A stretch of DNA of 64,000 nucleotides from Ilumatobacteraceae bacterium. Lineage in GTDB: Bacteria; Actinomycetota; Acidimicrobiia; Acidimicrobiales; Iamiaceae. Positions 24,836 to 32,917 of the stretch are shown here, piece after piece. The notes below the pieces were generated by a model. That model saw only the letters and a list, made by a program, of their open reading frames with translations, did not search any database and had not been told where the DNA came from. The DNA is taken from NCBI GenBank assembly GCA_025463265.1, contig JAOBWH010000169.1:1-64000 (forward strand). Direction: 5' to 3'. The position numbers and the translations under genes are program-made. Position 1 is the first letter of the stretch. Every line of letters starts with the position of its first letter.

Positions 24836-27467
24836 TGAGCCCGGCGGCGCCGAACCCGGTCCGGGGGAGCGGCCCGCTCGGCCCGCGCGGCGGCGCCTTC
24901 GGCGACGCCGCTGTGGTGGTGGTGGGCGGCGGGTCGTCGTGGCGAGGGGTCTCCTCGTCGTCGTGGTTGCACCGGGCCTTCGGGTTGTCGTCGGTGCAGT
25001 CGGGGTCGGGCTCGCGGGCCTCGACCTCGGCGGTGTTCAGGATGGTCTCTCCTGCCGGCGGCAGCGCCACGACCCGGACCCGGAGCGCGACCTTGACGGT
25101 CTGGCCGGCCGCGAGGTCGCCGATGGGGCACGTGACGACCTGGCCCTTCGCCGTGCACGACTCGGACGACACGAAGGCGAGCATGGGGTGGAGCTCATCG
25201 GTGACCGCGACGCCCGTGGCGTCGTCGGGTCCGGCGTTGACCACCTCGAGGCGGTACTCGTACTCGTCTCCCACGGCGTGGACCTCGGCGTCGTCGTCGG
25301 ACTTGGTGATGCCGAGGTCGATGCTCGGTTGAGGCGTCTCCTCGTCGTCGTGGTTGCAAAGCGCGTCGGGCGTCTCCTCGGTGCAGTCGGGGTCCGGCTG
25401 CTCGCCGTCGATGATGGCCGTGTTCGGGATCACGTTCCCCGTCCCCGGGAGCTCCAGGACCTCGACCACGAACGTCCGGGTGGCCTTGGCCTTCGGGGCG
25501 AGGACGCCGACCGGGCAGGTGACGAGCTGGTCTGCAGCCGTGCACCCGTCGGCGGAGCTGACGAAGCGGATCCGGGCGTCGAGGCCGTCGCGGATGACCA
25601 CGCCGGTGGCCGGCGACGGGCCGGCGTTGGTGGCGGTGAGGCGGTAGGTGTAGCGGTCGCCCACCGCACGCACGACGGCGCCGTCGTCCACCTTGGTGAT
25701 CCCGAGGTCGATCTCGGGGGCTGCGGCGATGGCAGCTGGATCTTCCGCATCGGTGACGAGGGGACCGTACGGGTCGCCGAGCTCGCGGCCCTCGCCGTGG
25801 GCCCTCGCCGTGTTGGTGACGGTCCGGTCGGGCGGGCCGTCGACGCGGGTGCGGAACGTGACGACCAGCTGGTGCGATCCGTCGGCGGCAGGCGCGGTGC
25901 CCATCGTGCCGCCCTTCACCCCGTCCGCTCCGGCGCCGACCCGGAGGGTGAGCGTCCGGGTGGTGGCGTTCCAGTCGACCTGGTCGTCGCCAGGGGCGTC
26001 GGTCTTGGTCCCGAGCAGTCCGGTCGGGCCGCCTGAGTGGTACCGGACCGAACCGGCCACGTACGTCACGCCGTCGGGCAGCGGGTCGGTGACCACCGCC
26101 CGGCGGGCGGGATCGATGCCCTTGTTGGCGATCGCCAGCTTCCAGGTGACCTCCGATCCGGCGGGCACCGGCCCCGGAGGATCGACGGTCTTGTCGATGG
26201 CGATCTCGGGTTCGTAGAGGTCGACCGCGCTGTGGACGACCTGGCTGTAGAGGCTCTCCGTGCTGGCGGTCCGCACCTTGAAGCGCACCGAGTGGTCGTC
26301 GTTGCCGATGATCTGGTCGTTCTGCACGAGGGCGATGTCCTGGTTGAGGTTGCCCAGGTGGTTCGGGTTCGCGCCGGTGCCCGGCCGGCGCGTCCCGAAG
26401 CTGTTGACCGTGCTGTTGAACCAGTCGGTCTCGCCGGCGGCGAGCGGTCGGTCCGCGACTGCGAACGTGCTCCAAGCCGGGTGGGAGGGTGACGAGATCT
26501 CGAGCGAGTCCGGGCCGAGGCCGCGGTCCCCATCGGCCTGGACCACGCCGATGCGGGCGTTCACCTTGCCGTGTGGCGGTGGCGTGATCCCGCTCACTGC
26601 GAACTCCTGGGTCCCGCCGTTGCGATCGGGTGACGTGACCTGCCAGCCGTGCCAGACGTTGAGGTTCCGGGCGGGCAGCGAGCGGTTGGCGAACGCGACG
26701 GTCAGGGACCACGACCCGAAGCACCCGCCGAAGCCGCGGCACGCCTGGACGTCGGCCACGCCGTAGCGGCCGGCACCGCCGGCCTTCACCAGAGCGGTGA
26801 CGTCGACGTAGGCGCCGTACGAGTCGGTGCCCCCGGGGTTGGTGTCGTCCCACGTGTCGCGCGTCGTCCCATCGGCCGGCGCAGCGTCCAGGGTGCGGTA
26901 GCCGCCGCCGGCGGGGGTGGAGAACCGGACGCGGAAGCGGTCGGCCACGTTCGGTGGGGCCGTCTCGTAGGAGGAGCCGTAGTGCTCCTCGGACGCCGGG
27001 ACGTCGGTCGCGGCGTTCCAGTGCAGCCCGGCCCACAGCACCGTGGACCCGGCTGGGATGTGCAGCTCCGCCGTCGAGGAGCTGAACGTGGCCGGATCGC
27101 CGTCGACGTCGACGGGCTCCATCGACAGGCGGTTGTTGATCGGCGGCATCGGGGCACCATCGAAGCGAGCCAGTCCGGTGGCGCCCGCCCGCGCGCCGTT
27201 GCACGAGGCGGCGGACTCGGCTGCCGTCCAGTGCTCGTTGGCATAGGCCGGGTCGCAGGTGGTGGTGACGTTGCCGACCGTGGTGATGTCCCCGCGGGCG
27301 TCCATCGAGAAGATCGGGTCGGCGAAGGAGTGGGGTGCCGCGCTGGGTGCCGCTTCGACGGGTGGCGCGAGCCAGCTTGCGGCGGCGAGCGACGCACCCA
27401 GGATCAACATGGCGGCCAGAGGCCGCCAGCGCGCACCTCGGGCGCGATGGGACGGGGAGATGGACAT
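24765..27467 (-). CDS. LPXTG-anchored surface protein with DUF11 repeats
   Basis: A 900-residue secreted protein. The signal peptide spans about residues 1-38. The N-terminal half (to about 435) is a large beta-rich region of the kind found before DUF11 repeats. Three DUF11 domains follow (starting at EIAIDKTVD, EIDLGITKVDD and SIDLGITKSDD); the last two are close copies joined to near-identical linkers containing C-N-H-D-D-E-E-T-P. The C-terminus is a full sorting signal: L-P-R-T-G, hydrophobic helix, R-R-R. It should be attached to the wall by a sortase, which is not in this window. ATG 27467 is preceded by GAGGAG; the frame upstream is not a signal sequence. Confidence 0.88.
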   Translation of the reverse strand: MSISPSHRARGARWRPLAAMLILGASLAAASWLAPPVEAAPSAAPHSFADPIFSMDARGDITTVGNVTTTCDPAYANEHWTAAESAASCNGARAGATGLARFDGAPMPPINNRLSMEPVDVDGDPATFSSSTAELHIPAGSTVLWAGLHWNAATDVPASEEHYGSSYETAPPNVADRFRVRFSTPAGGGYRTLDAAPADGTTRDTWDDTNPGGTDSYGAYVDVTALVKAGGAGRYGVADVQACRGFGGCFGSWSLTVAFANRSLPARNLNVWHGWQVTSPDRNGGTQEFAVSGITPPPHGKVNARIGVVQADGDRGLGPDSLEISSPSHPAWSTFAVADRPLAAGETDWFNSTVNSFGTRRPGTGANPNHLGNLNQDIALVQNDQIIGNDDHSVRFKVRTASTESLYSQVVHSAVDLYEPEIAIDKTVDPPGPVPAGSEVTWKLAIANKGIDPARRAVVTDPLPDGVTYVAGSVRYHSGGPTGLLGTKTDAPGDDQVDWNATTRTLTLRVGAGADGVKGGTMGTAPAADGSHQLVVTFRTRVDGPPDRTVTNTARAHGEGRELGDPYGPLVTDAEDPAAIAAAPEIDLGITKVDDGAVVRAVGDRYTYRLTATNAGPSPATGVVIRDGLDARIRFVSSADGCTAADQLVTCPVGVLAPKAKATRTFVVEVLELPGTGNVIPNTAIIDGEQPDPDCTEETPDALCNHDDEETPQPSIDLGITKSDDDAEVHAVGDEYEYRLEVVNAGPDDATGVAVTDELHPMLAFVSSESCTAKGQVVTCPIGDLAAGQTVKVALRVRVVALPPAGETILNTAEVEAREPDPDCTDDNPKARCNHDDEETPRHDDPPPTTTTAASPKAPPRGPSGPLPRTGFGAAGLIMAGTIVLASGAAVLAGRRRFAR

Positions 27468-27779
27468 GGGGGAGCTCCTCACCTGCCCGGCGGAGCCGCA
27501 GCAGGTCTGGTCGGTGGGCGACGGGCCGGCGACCGGCGAGGCGGATCTCCGTCGCCCCGGGGCGTGTGCAGCCCGGGGCGACGAGGTCGGTACCGGCGGA
27601 TCGGGCCACCGGCGAGGTCGACGGTCTACCCGTCCACCCGCCGCATGTCCACGGTCCGGCGCCAACTGCCACCCATCAGGAGCAGGTCACGACCCCTATC
27701 CGAAATAAAAACAGCATAAGCTTGTTGTTTGAAGGGTCCCGTGAGAACCTGCAGGGGCGCCAACCGTGGAGGAACCGCC
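27468..27779. other. divergent promoter region
   Basis: 312 bp between the surface-protein gene and the SDR operon. It contains the only strongly AT-rich patch nearby (about 27695-27735, with AAATAAAAACAG and AAGCTTGTTGTTTGAAG), probably the promoter region of the SDR operon. No gene or clear inverted repeat is seen. Confidence 0.4.
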
Positions 27780-28478
27780 GTGCAACGTGTCGCTGTCATC
27801 ACCGGAGCAAGCCAGGGCCTGGGCCTCGAGCTGGCCAGATCGCTCGCCGCCGACGGGTGGTCGCTCGTCATCGACGCCCGGCGGGCAGAGGTGCTCGACG
27901 AAGCGGTCGCCGCGATCGAGGCGGTGGCCGGCCACGGCGCCAAGGTCTCGGCCGTCGCGGGCGATGTGGCCGACGCCGGGCACCGTGCGCACCTCGCCGA
28001 TGCGGCCCGAGCCGCGGGGACCGTCCGCCTCGTCGTGAACAACGCCTCCACGCTCGGCGCCACCCCGCTGCCGGCGCTGGTCGACCTCGACGCCGCCACC
28101 TACCTGCGCACGCTCGAGGTGAACCTGGTGGCGCCGGTCGCCCTGATCGGCGCCCTGGCCGACCAGCTCGGCGACGGCGCCACGATCGTGAACGTGTCGT
28201 CCGATGCTGCCGTCGAGCCCTATGACCACTGGGGCGGCTACGGCTCGTCGAAGGCGGCGCTCGACCACGCCAGCATGATCCTGGCCGAGGAGCACCCGGC
28301 TTGGCGGGTGCTGGCGGTGGACCCCGGCGACCTGGACACCGAGCTCCACCGAGCCGCGTTCCCCGGCGAGGACCTCTCGGACCTCCCGGGCCCGGAGGTC
28401 GCCGTCCCCGGTCTCCGAAGGCTGATCGACGGCGCGATGCCGAGCGGCCGCTACCGCGCCCAGGAGCTGGTCCGGTGA
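27780..28478 (+). CDS. short-chain dehydrogenase/reductase
   Basis: A 232-residue SDR. The cofactor motif is T-G-A-S-Q-G-L-G, the core strand motif N-N-A-S, and the active site S...Y-G-S-S-K (from V-S-S-D-A-A and W-G-G-Y-G-S-S-K). GTG 27780 is chosen because GGAGGAA precedes it at 6 bp; an ATG at 27729 lacks a site. It is the first gene of a three-gene operon: its stop overlaps the start of the QueA-like gene (GTGA). The substrate is unknown. Confidence 0.88.
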   Translation: MQRVAVITGASQGLGLELARSLAADGWSLVIDARRAEVLDEAVAAIEAVAGHGAKVSAVAGDVADAGHRAHLADAARAAGTVRLVVNNASTLGATPLPALVDLDAATYLRTLEVNLVAPVALIGALADQLGDGATIVNVSSDAAVEPYDHWGGYGSSKAALDHASMILAEEHPAWRVLAVDPGDLDTELHRAAFPGEDLSDLPGPEVAVPGLRRLIDGAMPSGRYRAQELVR

Positions 28479-29605
28479 CCCCCCTGGCATCGGCCACGGT
28501 GGGTGTGACGACCGAGATGGGCTCCCCGGGACGGTCGGCGCCAGACCTCGGCACCCCGCTGCCGCTCGGCTTCACGCTCGACGCGGCCCACGAGGCCCAC
28601 GAGCCACCCGAGGCGCGCGGCACCGTCCGCGACGGCGTCCGGCTCATGGTCTCGCCGGGCACGGCCGCCCCGGTCCACACCACCTTCGACCAGCTTCCGG
28701 CGATGCTCGCTCCGGGCGACCTGATCGTCGCCAACACCTCGGGCACCGTCGCCGCTGCGGTCGATGTCGTGCTCGACGATGGCACGGCGATCGTCCTCCA
28801 CGTGTCGACTGAGCTCCCCGGCGGCCTGTGGATGGTGGAGCCCCGTGACCGCCTCGCCTCGGGCTCCACCCGGCCGCTGCGGCTCGCGCCGGCGCCGAAC
28901 ACGGCACACGTCGACGAGCGGTCCGCCATCCACCTGCTGCGCCCGGCGCCCGGCTCCGACCGCCTGTGGCTGGCCGTCCCCGACGCCGGCACCGACGTGC
29001 CCGGGACCTTGCGCCGCCACGGTCGCCCGATCCGCTACCCGTACGTGCCCGACGACTGGCCGCTCGACGCCTACCAGACGGTGTTCGCCTCCCAGCCCGG
29101 CAGCGCCGAGATGCCCAGCGCCTCGCGGCCGTTCACCGATCACGTGGTGACCCGCCTGGTGGCGGCGGGGATCGGCCTCGCGACCATCACGCTGCACACG
29201 GGGGTGTCGTCACTGGAGGGCCACGAGCTGCCCTACGCCGAGCGGTTCCAGGTGCCGGCCACCACCGCAGCGGTCGTGAACGCCGTCCACGCTGCGGGCG
29301 GGCACGTCATCGCTGCGGGCACCACCGTCGTGCGGGCGCTGGAGACGGCGACCGATGCCCAGGGCCGGGTGCACCCGGCCGACGGCTGGACCGACACCGT
29401 CATCACCCCGGCCCGTGGCGTCCGGGCCGTCGACGGCCTCATCACCGGCTGGCACGAGCCCGAGGCCACCCACCTGGCGATGCTCGAAGCGGTCGCCGGC
29501 CGCGACGCGCTGCTCATCGCCTACCGCGAGGCGTTCGAGCACGGCTACCTGTGGCACGAGTTCGGCGACAGCCACCTCCTGCTTCCCTACGCTGACCGGC
29601 CATGA
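28475..29605 (+). CDS. QueA-like S-adenosylmethionine:tRNA ribosyltransferase-isomerase
   Basis: A 376-residue protein of the QueA family, which in other bacteria transfers the ribosyl part of SAM to preQ1-tRNA. Matching blocks are P-x-x-A-R-G-T-V-R-D-x-x-R-L-M-V, D-L-I-V-A-N-T-S, T-L-H-T-G-V-S-S (usually T-L-H-V-G-x-G-T-F), and V-I-A-A-G-T-T-V-V-R-A-L-E. The changed T-L-H block and the absence of other queuosine genes nearby leave the tRNA role uncertain. GTG 28475 overlaps the SDR stop; its own stop overlaps the regulator start (ATGA). Confidence 0.75.
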   Translation: MTPLASATVGVTTEMGSPGRSAPDLGTPLPLGFTLDAAHEAHEPPEARGTVRDGVRLMVSPGTAAPVHTTFDQLPAMLAPGDLIVANTSGTVAAAVDVVLDDGTAIVLHVSTELPGGLWMVEPRDRLASGSTRPLRLAPAPNTAHVDERSAIHLLRPAPGSDRLWLAVPDAGTDVPGTLRRHGRPIRYPYVPDDWPLDAYQTVFASQPGSAEMPSASRPFTDHVVTRLVAAGIGLATITLHTGVSSLEGHELPYAERFQVPATTAAVVNAVHAAGGHVIAAGTTVVRALETATDAQGRVHPADGWTDTVITPARGVRAVDGLITGWHEPEATHLAMLEAVAGRDALLIAYREAFEHGYLWHEFGDSHLLLPYADRP

Positions 29606-30300
29606 GCCCCGCCCGCACCTCTCGGCCGGCGGCGTCGTCGCCCGGTGAGGTCACGGTCGCCCCGCCGCTGCCCGCCGGCCGCCGGGTCGTGCTCTACGGC
29701 GTCCGCCGCCTCGATGACGCCACGGTCGACGAGGTCGCCGAGCTGCTCGACATGACCGTGAGCGGCGCCCGCCAGCACCTGAACGCCCTCGCGGACCAAG
29801 GCCTGGTCGAGGCCGCCGAGCAGCCGCGCCGCGCCGGCGAGCGGGGCCGGCCGCGGCTCACGTACCGGGTCACCGATCTGGCCGACGCCCTGTTCCCGAA
29901 GGCCTACGGCGCCCTCACCAACGAGCTCCTCGGCTACCTCGACGACGAGGACGCCTCGGTGGTGGACCGCATCTTCGCCCGCCGCCGCGACGAACGGATC
30001 CGTCGTGGAGCGGAACGGGTCGGGCGCAAGGGCACGCTGGGTGCCAAGGTCCGCGAGGTGGCCGAGATCCTCGATGCGGACGGCTACCTCGCCACGGCGG
30101 AGCGCACCGGCACGGGGGCCTACCGGGTGGTGGAGCACAACTGCGCCATCGCCGCCGTCGCCCGCAGGTACGGCCAGGCGTGCAGCAGCGAGATCGAGTT
30201 CCTCCGAGCCCTCCTCCCGGGCGCCGCCATCGAGCGCACCAAGCACATGGTCGCCGGCGACCCCCACTGCGCCTACGAGATCCGCTCGCTCCTCGCCTGA
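29602..30300 (+). CDS. SufR-like winged-helix regulator with C-terminal cysteines
   Basis: A 232-residue DNA-binding protein. Residues 40-95 form an ArsR/DeoR-type winged helix (V-D-E-V-A-E-L-L-D-M-T-V-S-G-A-R-Q-H-L). The C-terminus has H-N-C-x12-C and, 28 residues later, H-C. This is the cysteine frame of SufR iron-sulphur sensors, with the middle cysteine replaced by Ala. It may sense Fe-S status or redox state and control its own operon; that is inferred. It ends the SDR/QueA-like operon. Confidence 0.78.
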   Translation: MSPARTSRPAASSPGEVTVAPPLPAGRRVVLYGVRRLDDATVDEVAELLDMTVSGARQHLNALADQGLVEAAEQPRRAGERGRPRLTYRVTDLADALFPKAYGALTNELLGYLDDEDASVVDRIFARRRDERIRRGAERVGRKGTLGAKVREVAEILDADGYLATAERTGTGAYRVVEHNCAIAAVARRYGQACSSEIEFLRALLPGAAIERTKHMVAGDPHCAYEIRSLLA

Positions 30301-30325
30301 CCGCTGCGCTGATGGCGGACGCGGA

Positions 30326-30370
30326 CGAGGTGGCGGGTCCATCACCAACCGGGATGGACCCACCACCTCG
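30326..30370. terminator. bidirectional hairpin terminator
   Basis: CGAGGTGG-C-GGGTCCATC pairs with GATGGACCC-A-CCACCTCG (17 pairs and one C/A mismatch) around a 9-base loop. It lies between two convergent genes that end at 30300 and 30391. Confidence 0.8.
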
Positions 30371-30390
30371 AGCCGCAGGGCGAACCGGCG

Positions 30391-31053
30391 TCAGCTGAGC
30401 GCGATCTGCTCGGCTTCGATGAAGTAGCCCTGCTCGCGGAGCTGGGCGGCTCCTTCGTCTTCGTCGACGCCGAAGGGCGTGAGGTCGTCCGGGTTGGCGG
30501 TGACCGTTCCCTTCACGTCGATCTTCTGGCCGGCCTCGACCTGGAAGGGCGATTCGCCCTCGCTGGTGCGGGCTTCCTCGGACAGGTGGACGAAGAAGCG
30601 ATCGGTGGCGTCGTCGCCGACCCAGAACCCTTCGTCGGCCACGACCGACTCGACCGTGACGCCCTTGCCGGTGGCGGACGCGCCTTCGAGCGACTCGTAT
30701 CCGTCGGAAGGTGCCGGAAGGAGCGCGGTGCCGTCAGCGGTCAACGTGCCCGATCCCTGGTCGGCCATGGTGGTCGAGCTGCCCTGGTCGGACTGTCCCG
30801 CCGCCGACTCCGAGTCACCGGTCGATCCGGACCCGGTTCCGGTGCTCGACCCTTCGGAGGTCTGGGCCTGGGGGTCGTCGGTGACGTCGAGGCCGGGGTC
30901 ATCGCCGTTGTCGTTGGCGTTGAGCAGCACGAGTGCGGTGATGGCGAGGATCGCCAGCAGCAGGAGGAGTGCAACCGGGATGAGCCACCCGAGGGGCTTC
31001 TTCTTCGGTTCTCGGACCGCAACGGCTCCACGCGTGGGGCGAGGCGACGTCAT
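30391..31053 (-). CDS. membrane-anchored protein with the ADEGFWV sensor-like domain
   Basis: A 220-residue protein of unknown function. A short cytoplasmic tail, one TM helix (21-45) and a Ser/Thr/Gly-rich linker lead to an outer domain (132-217). That domain, with V-V-A-D-E-G-F-W-V-G-D-D and a closing Q-G-Y-F-I-E-A-E, aligns with the C-terminus of the sigma-factor fusion at 32918 (V-P-A-D-E-G-F-W-V-A-A-D, Q-G-H-H-I-E-V-R). It overlaps the PRC/DUF2382 gene by 4 bp and probably belongs to the same stress response. Confidence 0.68.
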   Translation of the reverse strand: MTSPRPTRGAVAVREPKKKPLGWLIPVALLLLLAILAITALVLLNANDNGDDPGLDVTDDPQAQTSEGSSTGTGSGSTGDSESAAGQSDQGSSTTMADQGSGTLTADGTALLPAPSDGYESLEGASATGKGVTVESVVADEGFWVGDDATDRFFVHLSEEARTSEGESPFQVEAGQKIDVKGTVTANPDDLTPFGVDEDEGAAQLREQGYFIEAEQIALS

Positions 31054-31826
31054 GCCACGCTCCCGTTGTCGTCGTCGACCTCGATGCGCTCCTTGCGCAC
31101 GTCATCGGTGACGGTCTGGTCCTCGATGACCGTGTCGGTGTCGAGCCGGACCCGCTCCTTGGGCACGGTCTCCTTGCCGACGACGACCTGGTCCTCGTGG
31201 AGGACCACTTCGTGCTCCTCCTCGGAGATGTCGGGACCATCGAGGGCGTCACCGATGTTGGCGTCGGTGATGGGCTCGCGCTCGACGCGCACCTTCTCCT
31301 TGCGGACCGGGACGGTGGTCGTGACGTTCTCGGTGACGACGTACTTGCGCAGCCGCACCCGTCCGGCCTCGACGGATCGGGTCCCGACCTGCAACTCCTC
31401 TTCGGAGCGGGTCATCGCCGAGTCGGTGCTCGGTCCGCTGGTGTCGTGGCCGGGGCCGCCCACATCGCCCTCGGCGACGTCGACGTGGTCGTCGGTCCAC
31501 GGCTCGTAGCTCTGGCCGTAGTGCTGGTAGAGGCGCTGCTCCTCGTCGGGCTCGAGGTAGCCGTCCTCCTCGTCGACGTTGGGCGCGTCTTTGACCAGAT
31601 CCTTGGCGTACGGGACGCGCAGGGCGTCGCCGTCGGCTCCGGCGCCGCTGATCGGGACGAAGCTGCTCTTCGTGCCGAACATGCCGGTCGACACGGCGAG
31701 CCACTCGGGCTGCCCGGTGCTGCGGTCCATGTAGATGTTGGTGAGCGAACCGATCTTGGTGCCGCTGTCGTCGACGACGTCGGCTCCGATCCACTCCTCC
31801 CACGTGCTCTGCTGGATGTCAGTCAT
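31050..31826 (-). CDS. PRC-barrel/DUF2382 stress protein
   Basis: A 258-residue protein with an N-terminal PRC-barrel (about 8-80; G-A-D-V-V-D-D-S-G-T-K-I-G) and a C-terminal DUF2382/YsnF domain (about 140-250) made of charged amphipathic repeats such as V-R-L-R-K-Y-V-V-T-E-N-V. Proteins of this make-up are general stress proteins. The start has a GAAAGAAGAA stretch as possible ribosome binding site. It overlaps the following gene by 4 bp, and the MscS-like gene lies 60 bp upstream, so the three may be one transcript. Confidence 0.82.
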   Translation of the reverse strand: MTDIQQSTWEEWIGADVVDDSGTKIGSLTNIYMDRSTGQPEWLAVSTGMFGTKSSFVPISGAGADGDALRVPYAKDLVKDAPNVDEEDGYLEPDEEQRLYQHYGQSYEPWTDDHVDVAEGDVGGPGHDTSGPSTDSAMTRSEEELQVGTRSVEAGRVRLRKYVVTENVTTTVPVRKEKVRVEREPITDANIGDALDGPDISEEEHEVVLHEDQVVVGKETVPKERVRLDTDTVIEDQTVTDDVRKERIEVDDDNGSVA

Positions 31827-31886
31827 CGTGTTCTTCTTTCTGTTTGTTCTCGGCGGTGCGGGCGCACGCCGGTGTCGTTACGGGTT

Positions 31887-32654
31887 TCAGTTGCTGGGAG
31901 GCGTGGCCGTCTTGGCTTGTGCCATGCGGTCCTGGGCCTGGTCCTTCATCCGGTCAGCGGGGGTGCCGGGCTGGTTCTGCGCCTTGGCCTTCTCGCTGTC
32001 GTAGCGGTTGAGGCTGGACTCCCACCGCTGCTGCATGGGCTTGATGCCGCCGCCGCCGACGGCGATGACCGTCGATCCGACGATGATTGCGAGTGCTGCG
32101 TAGAAGAGGCCGTTGACGATGGCCGGGGCGATCTGCAGCTGGTTGAGCGCCGCGAACCCGACGGTCACCAGGATCGCGATCGACACGACGTTGGCGACGG
32201 TCTTGCCGCTGTCCATGTTGCCCAGAGCCGCTTCGAGGAGGTCCTTGGCCGCAGCGGCGATGGCGGCGCCGATGACCAGGATCAAGATCGCAGCGACGAC
32301 CTTCGGCAGGTAGGAGATGACCCCGGCGATGAGGTCGCTCACCGGGTTCTGGCCGAACACGCCGAACGCCATCTGCAACACGATGAGGAACAGGCCGTAG
32401 AAGATCACCTGGCCGACGACGTCCGAGGCGTCGTACTTGGAGTTCTCGAGCGCCTTCTTGATCCCGCCGCGCTCGACGGCCTTGTCGAACCCGAACCGCT
32501 CGAGCGCAGCGTCCGCGATCTTGGAGATCGCCTTCACGATCACGAACCCGATGATGAGGATCAGCAGGAAGGCGACAAGTTTCGGGATGAACGAGGCGAC
32601 GTCGCTCCAGGCGTCCTCGATCCCTTGGCTGAACTCGATGGCGGCCAGTTGCAT
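31887..32654 (-). CDS. MscS-like TM-helix repeat protein (CmpX type)
   Basis: A 255-residue integral membrane protein. Five hydrophobic segments alternate with amphipathic stretches of the kind L-x-x-F-G-F-D-x-A-x-x-x-x-G-I, the conserved TM-helix repeat found in CmpX and some mechanosensitive-channel relatives. It lacks the MscS beta domain. ATG 32654 follows AAGGAG at good spacing. A SigB-like promoter lies 30 bp upstream, consistent with membrane or osmotic stress control. Confidence 0.8.
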   Translation of the reverse strand: MQLAAIEFSQGIEDAWSDVASFIPKLVAFLLILIIGFVIVKAISKIADAALERFGFDKAVERGGIKKALENSKYDASDVVGQVIFYGLFLIVLQMAFGVFGQNPVSDLIAGVISYLPKVVAAILILVIGAAIAAAAKDLLEAALGNMDSGKTVANVVSIAILVTVGFAALNQLQIAPAIVNGLFYAALAIIVGSTVIAVGGGGIKPMQQRWESSLNRYDSEKAKAQNQPGTPADRMKDQAQDRMAQAKTATPPSN

Positions 32655-32683
32655 TGTTTGCTCCTTGATCGGTGGACCGGGAG

Positions 32684-32709
32684 CTACCCAGACCCCTTTG
32701 GGGCGAAAC
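32684..32709 (-). promoter_or_regulatory. SigB-like promoter GTTT-N16-GGGTAG
   Basis: On the minus strand GTTT (32709-32706) and GGGTAG (32689-32684) are 16 bases apart, the pattern of general-stress sigma-B/sigma-F promoters. It faces the CmpX-type gene at 32654 and could drive the whole three-gene stress operon. Confidence 0.6.
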
Positions 32710-32905
32710 AATGTTGTGACGTACGTTGTGGGTGGTTTTCGACCCACCTACGAATGTTTCCGTCTCTCGCCGCCTCGTGGGCGACCGGGTGAAGGCTCGG
32801 TGAAAGGCGACGGGGGCCTTCGAGCACCCGGGAGGTTCTCGCTGATCTGACGGTTGCCTCTCCAGACGCCCTGCTGCGCCCATGGTTTCGCCAGCCAGCC
32901 GGACC

Positions 32906-32911
32906 TAGCAT
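32906..32911 (+). promoter_or_regulatory. -10 element TAGCAT, leaderless start
   Basis: Six bases before ATG 32918 with no ribosome binding site. Confidence 0.4.
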
Positions 32912-32917
32912 GAGTCG

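Noticed and set aside
27650..28475. A preQ1 riboswitch ahead of the QueA-like operon
   Set aside because: No preQ1 aptamer-like pairing was seen, and the QueA-like gene is internal to the operon.
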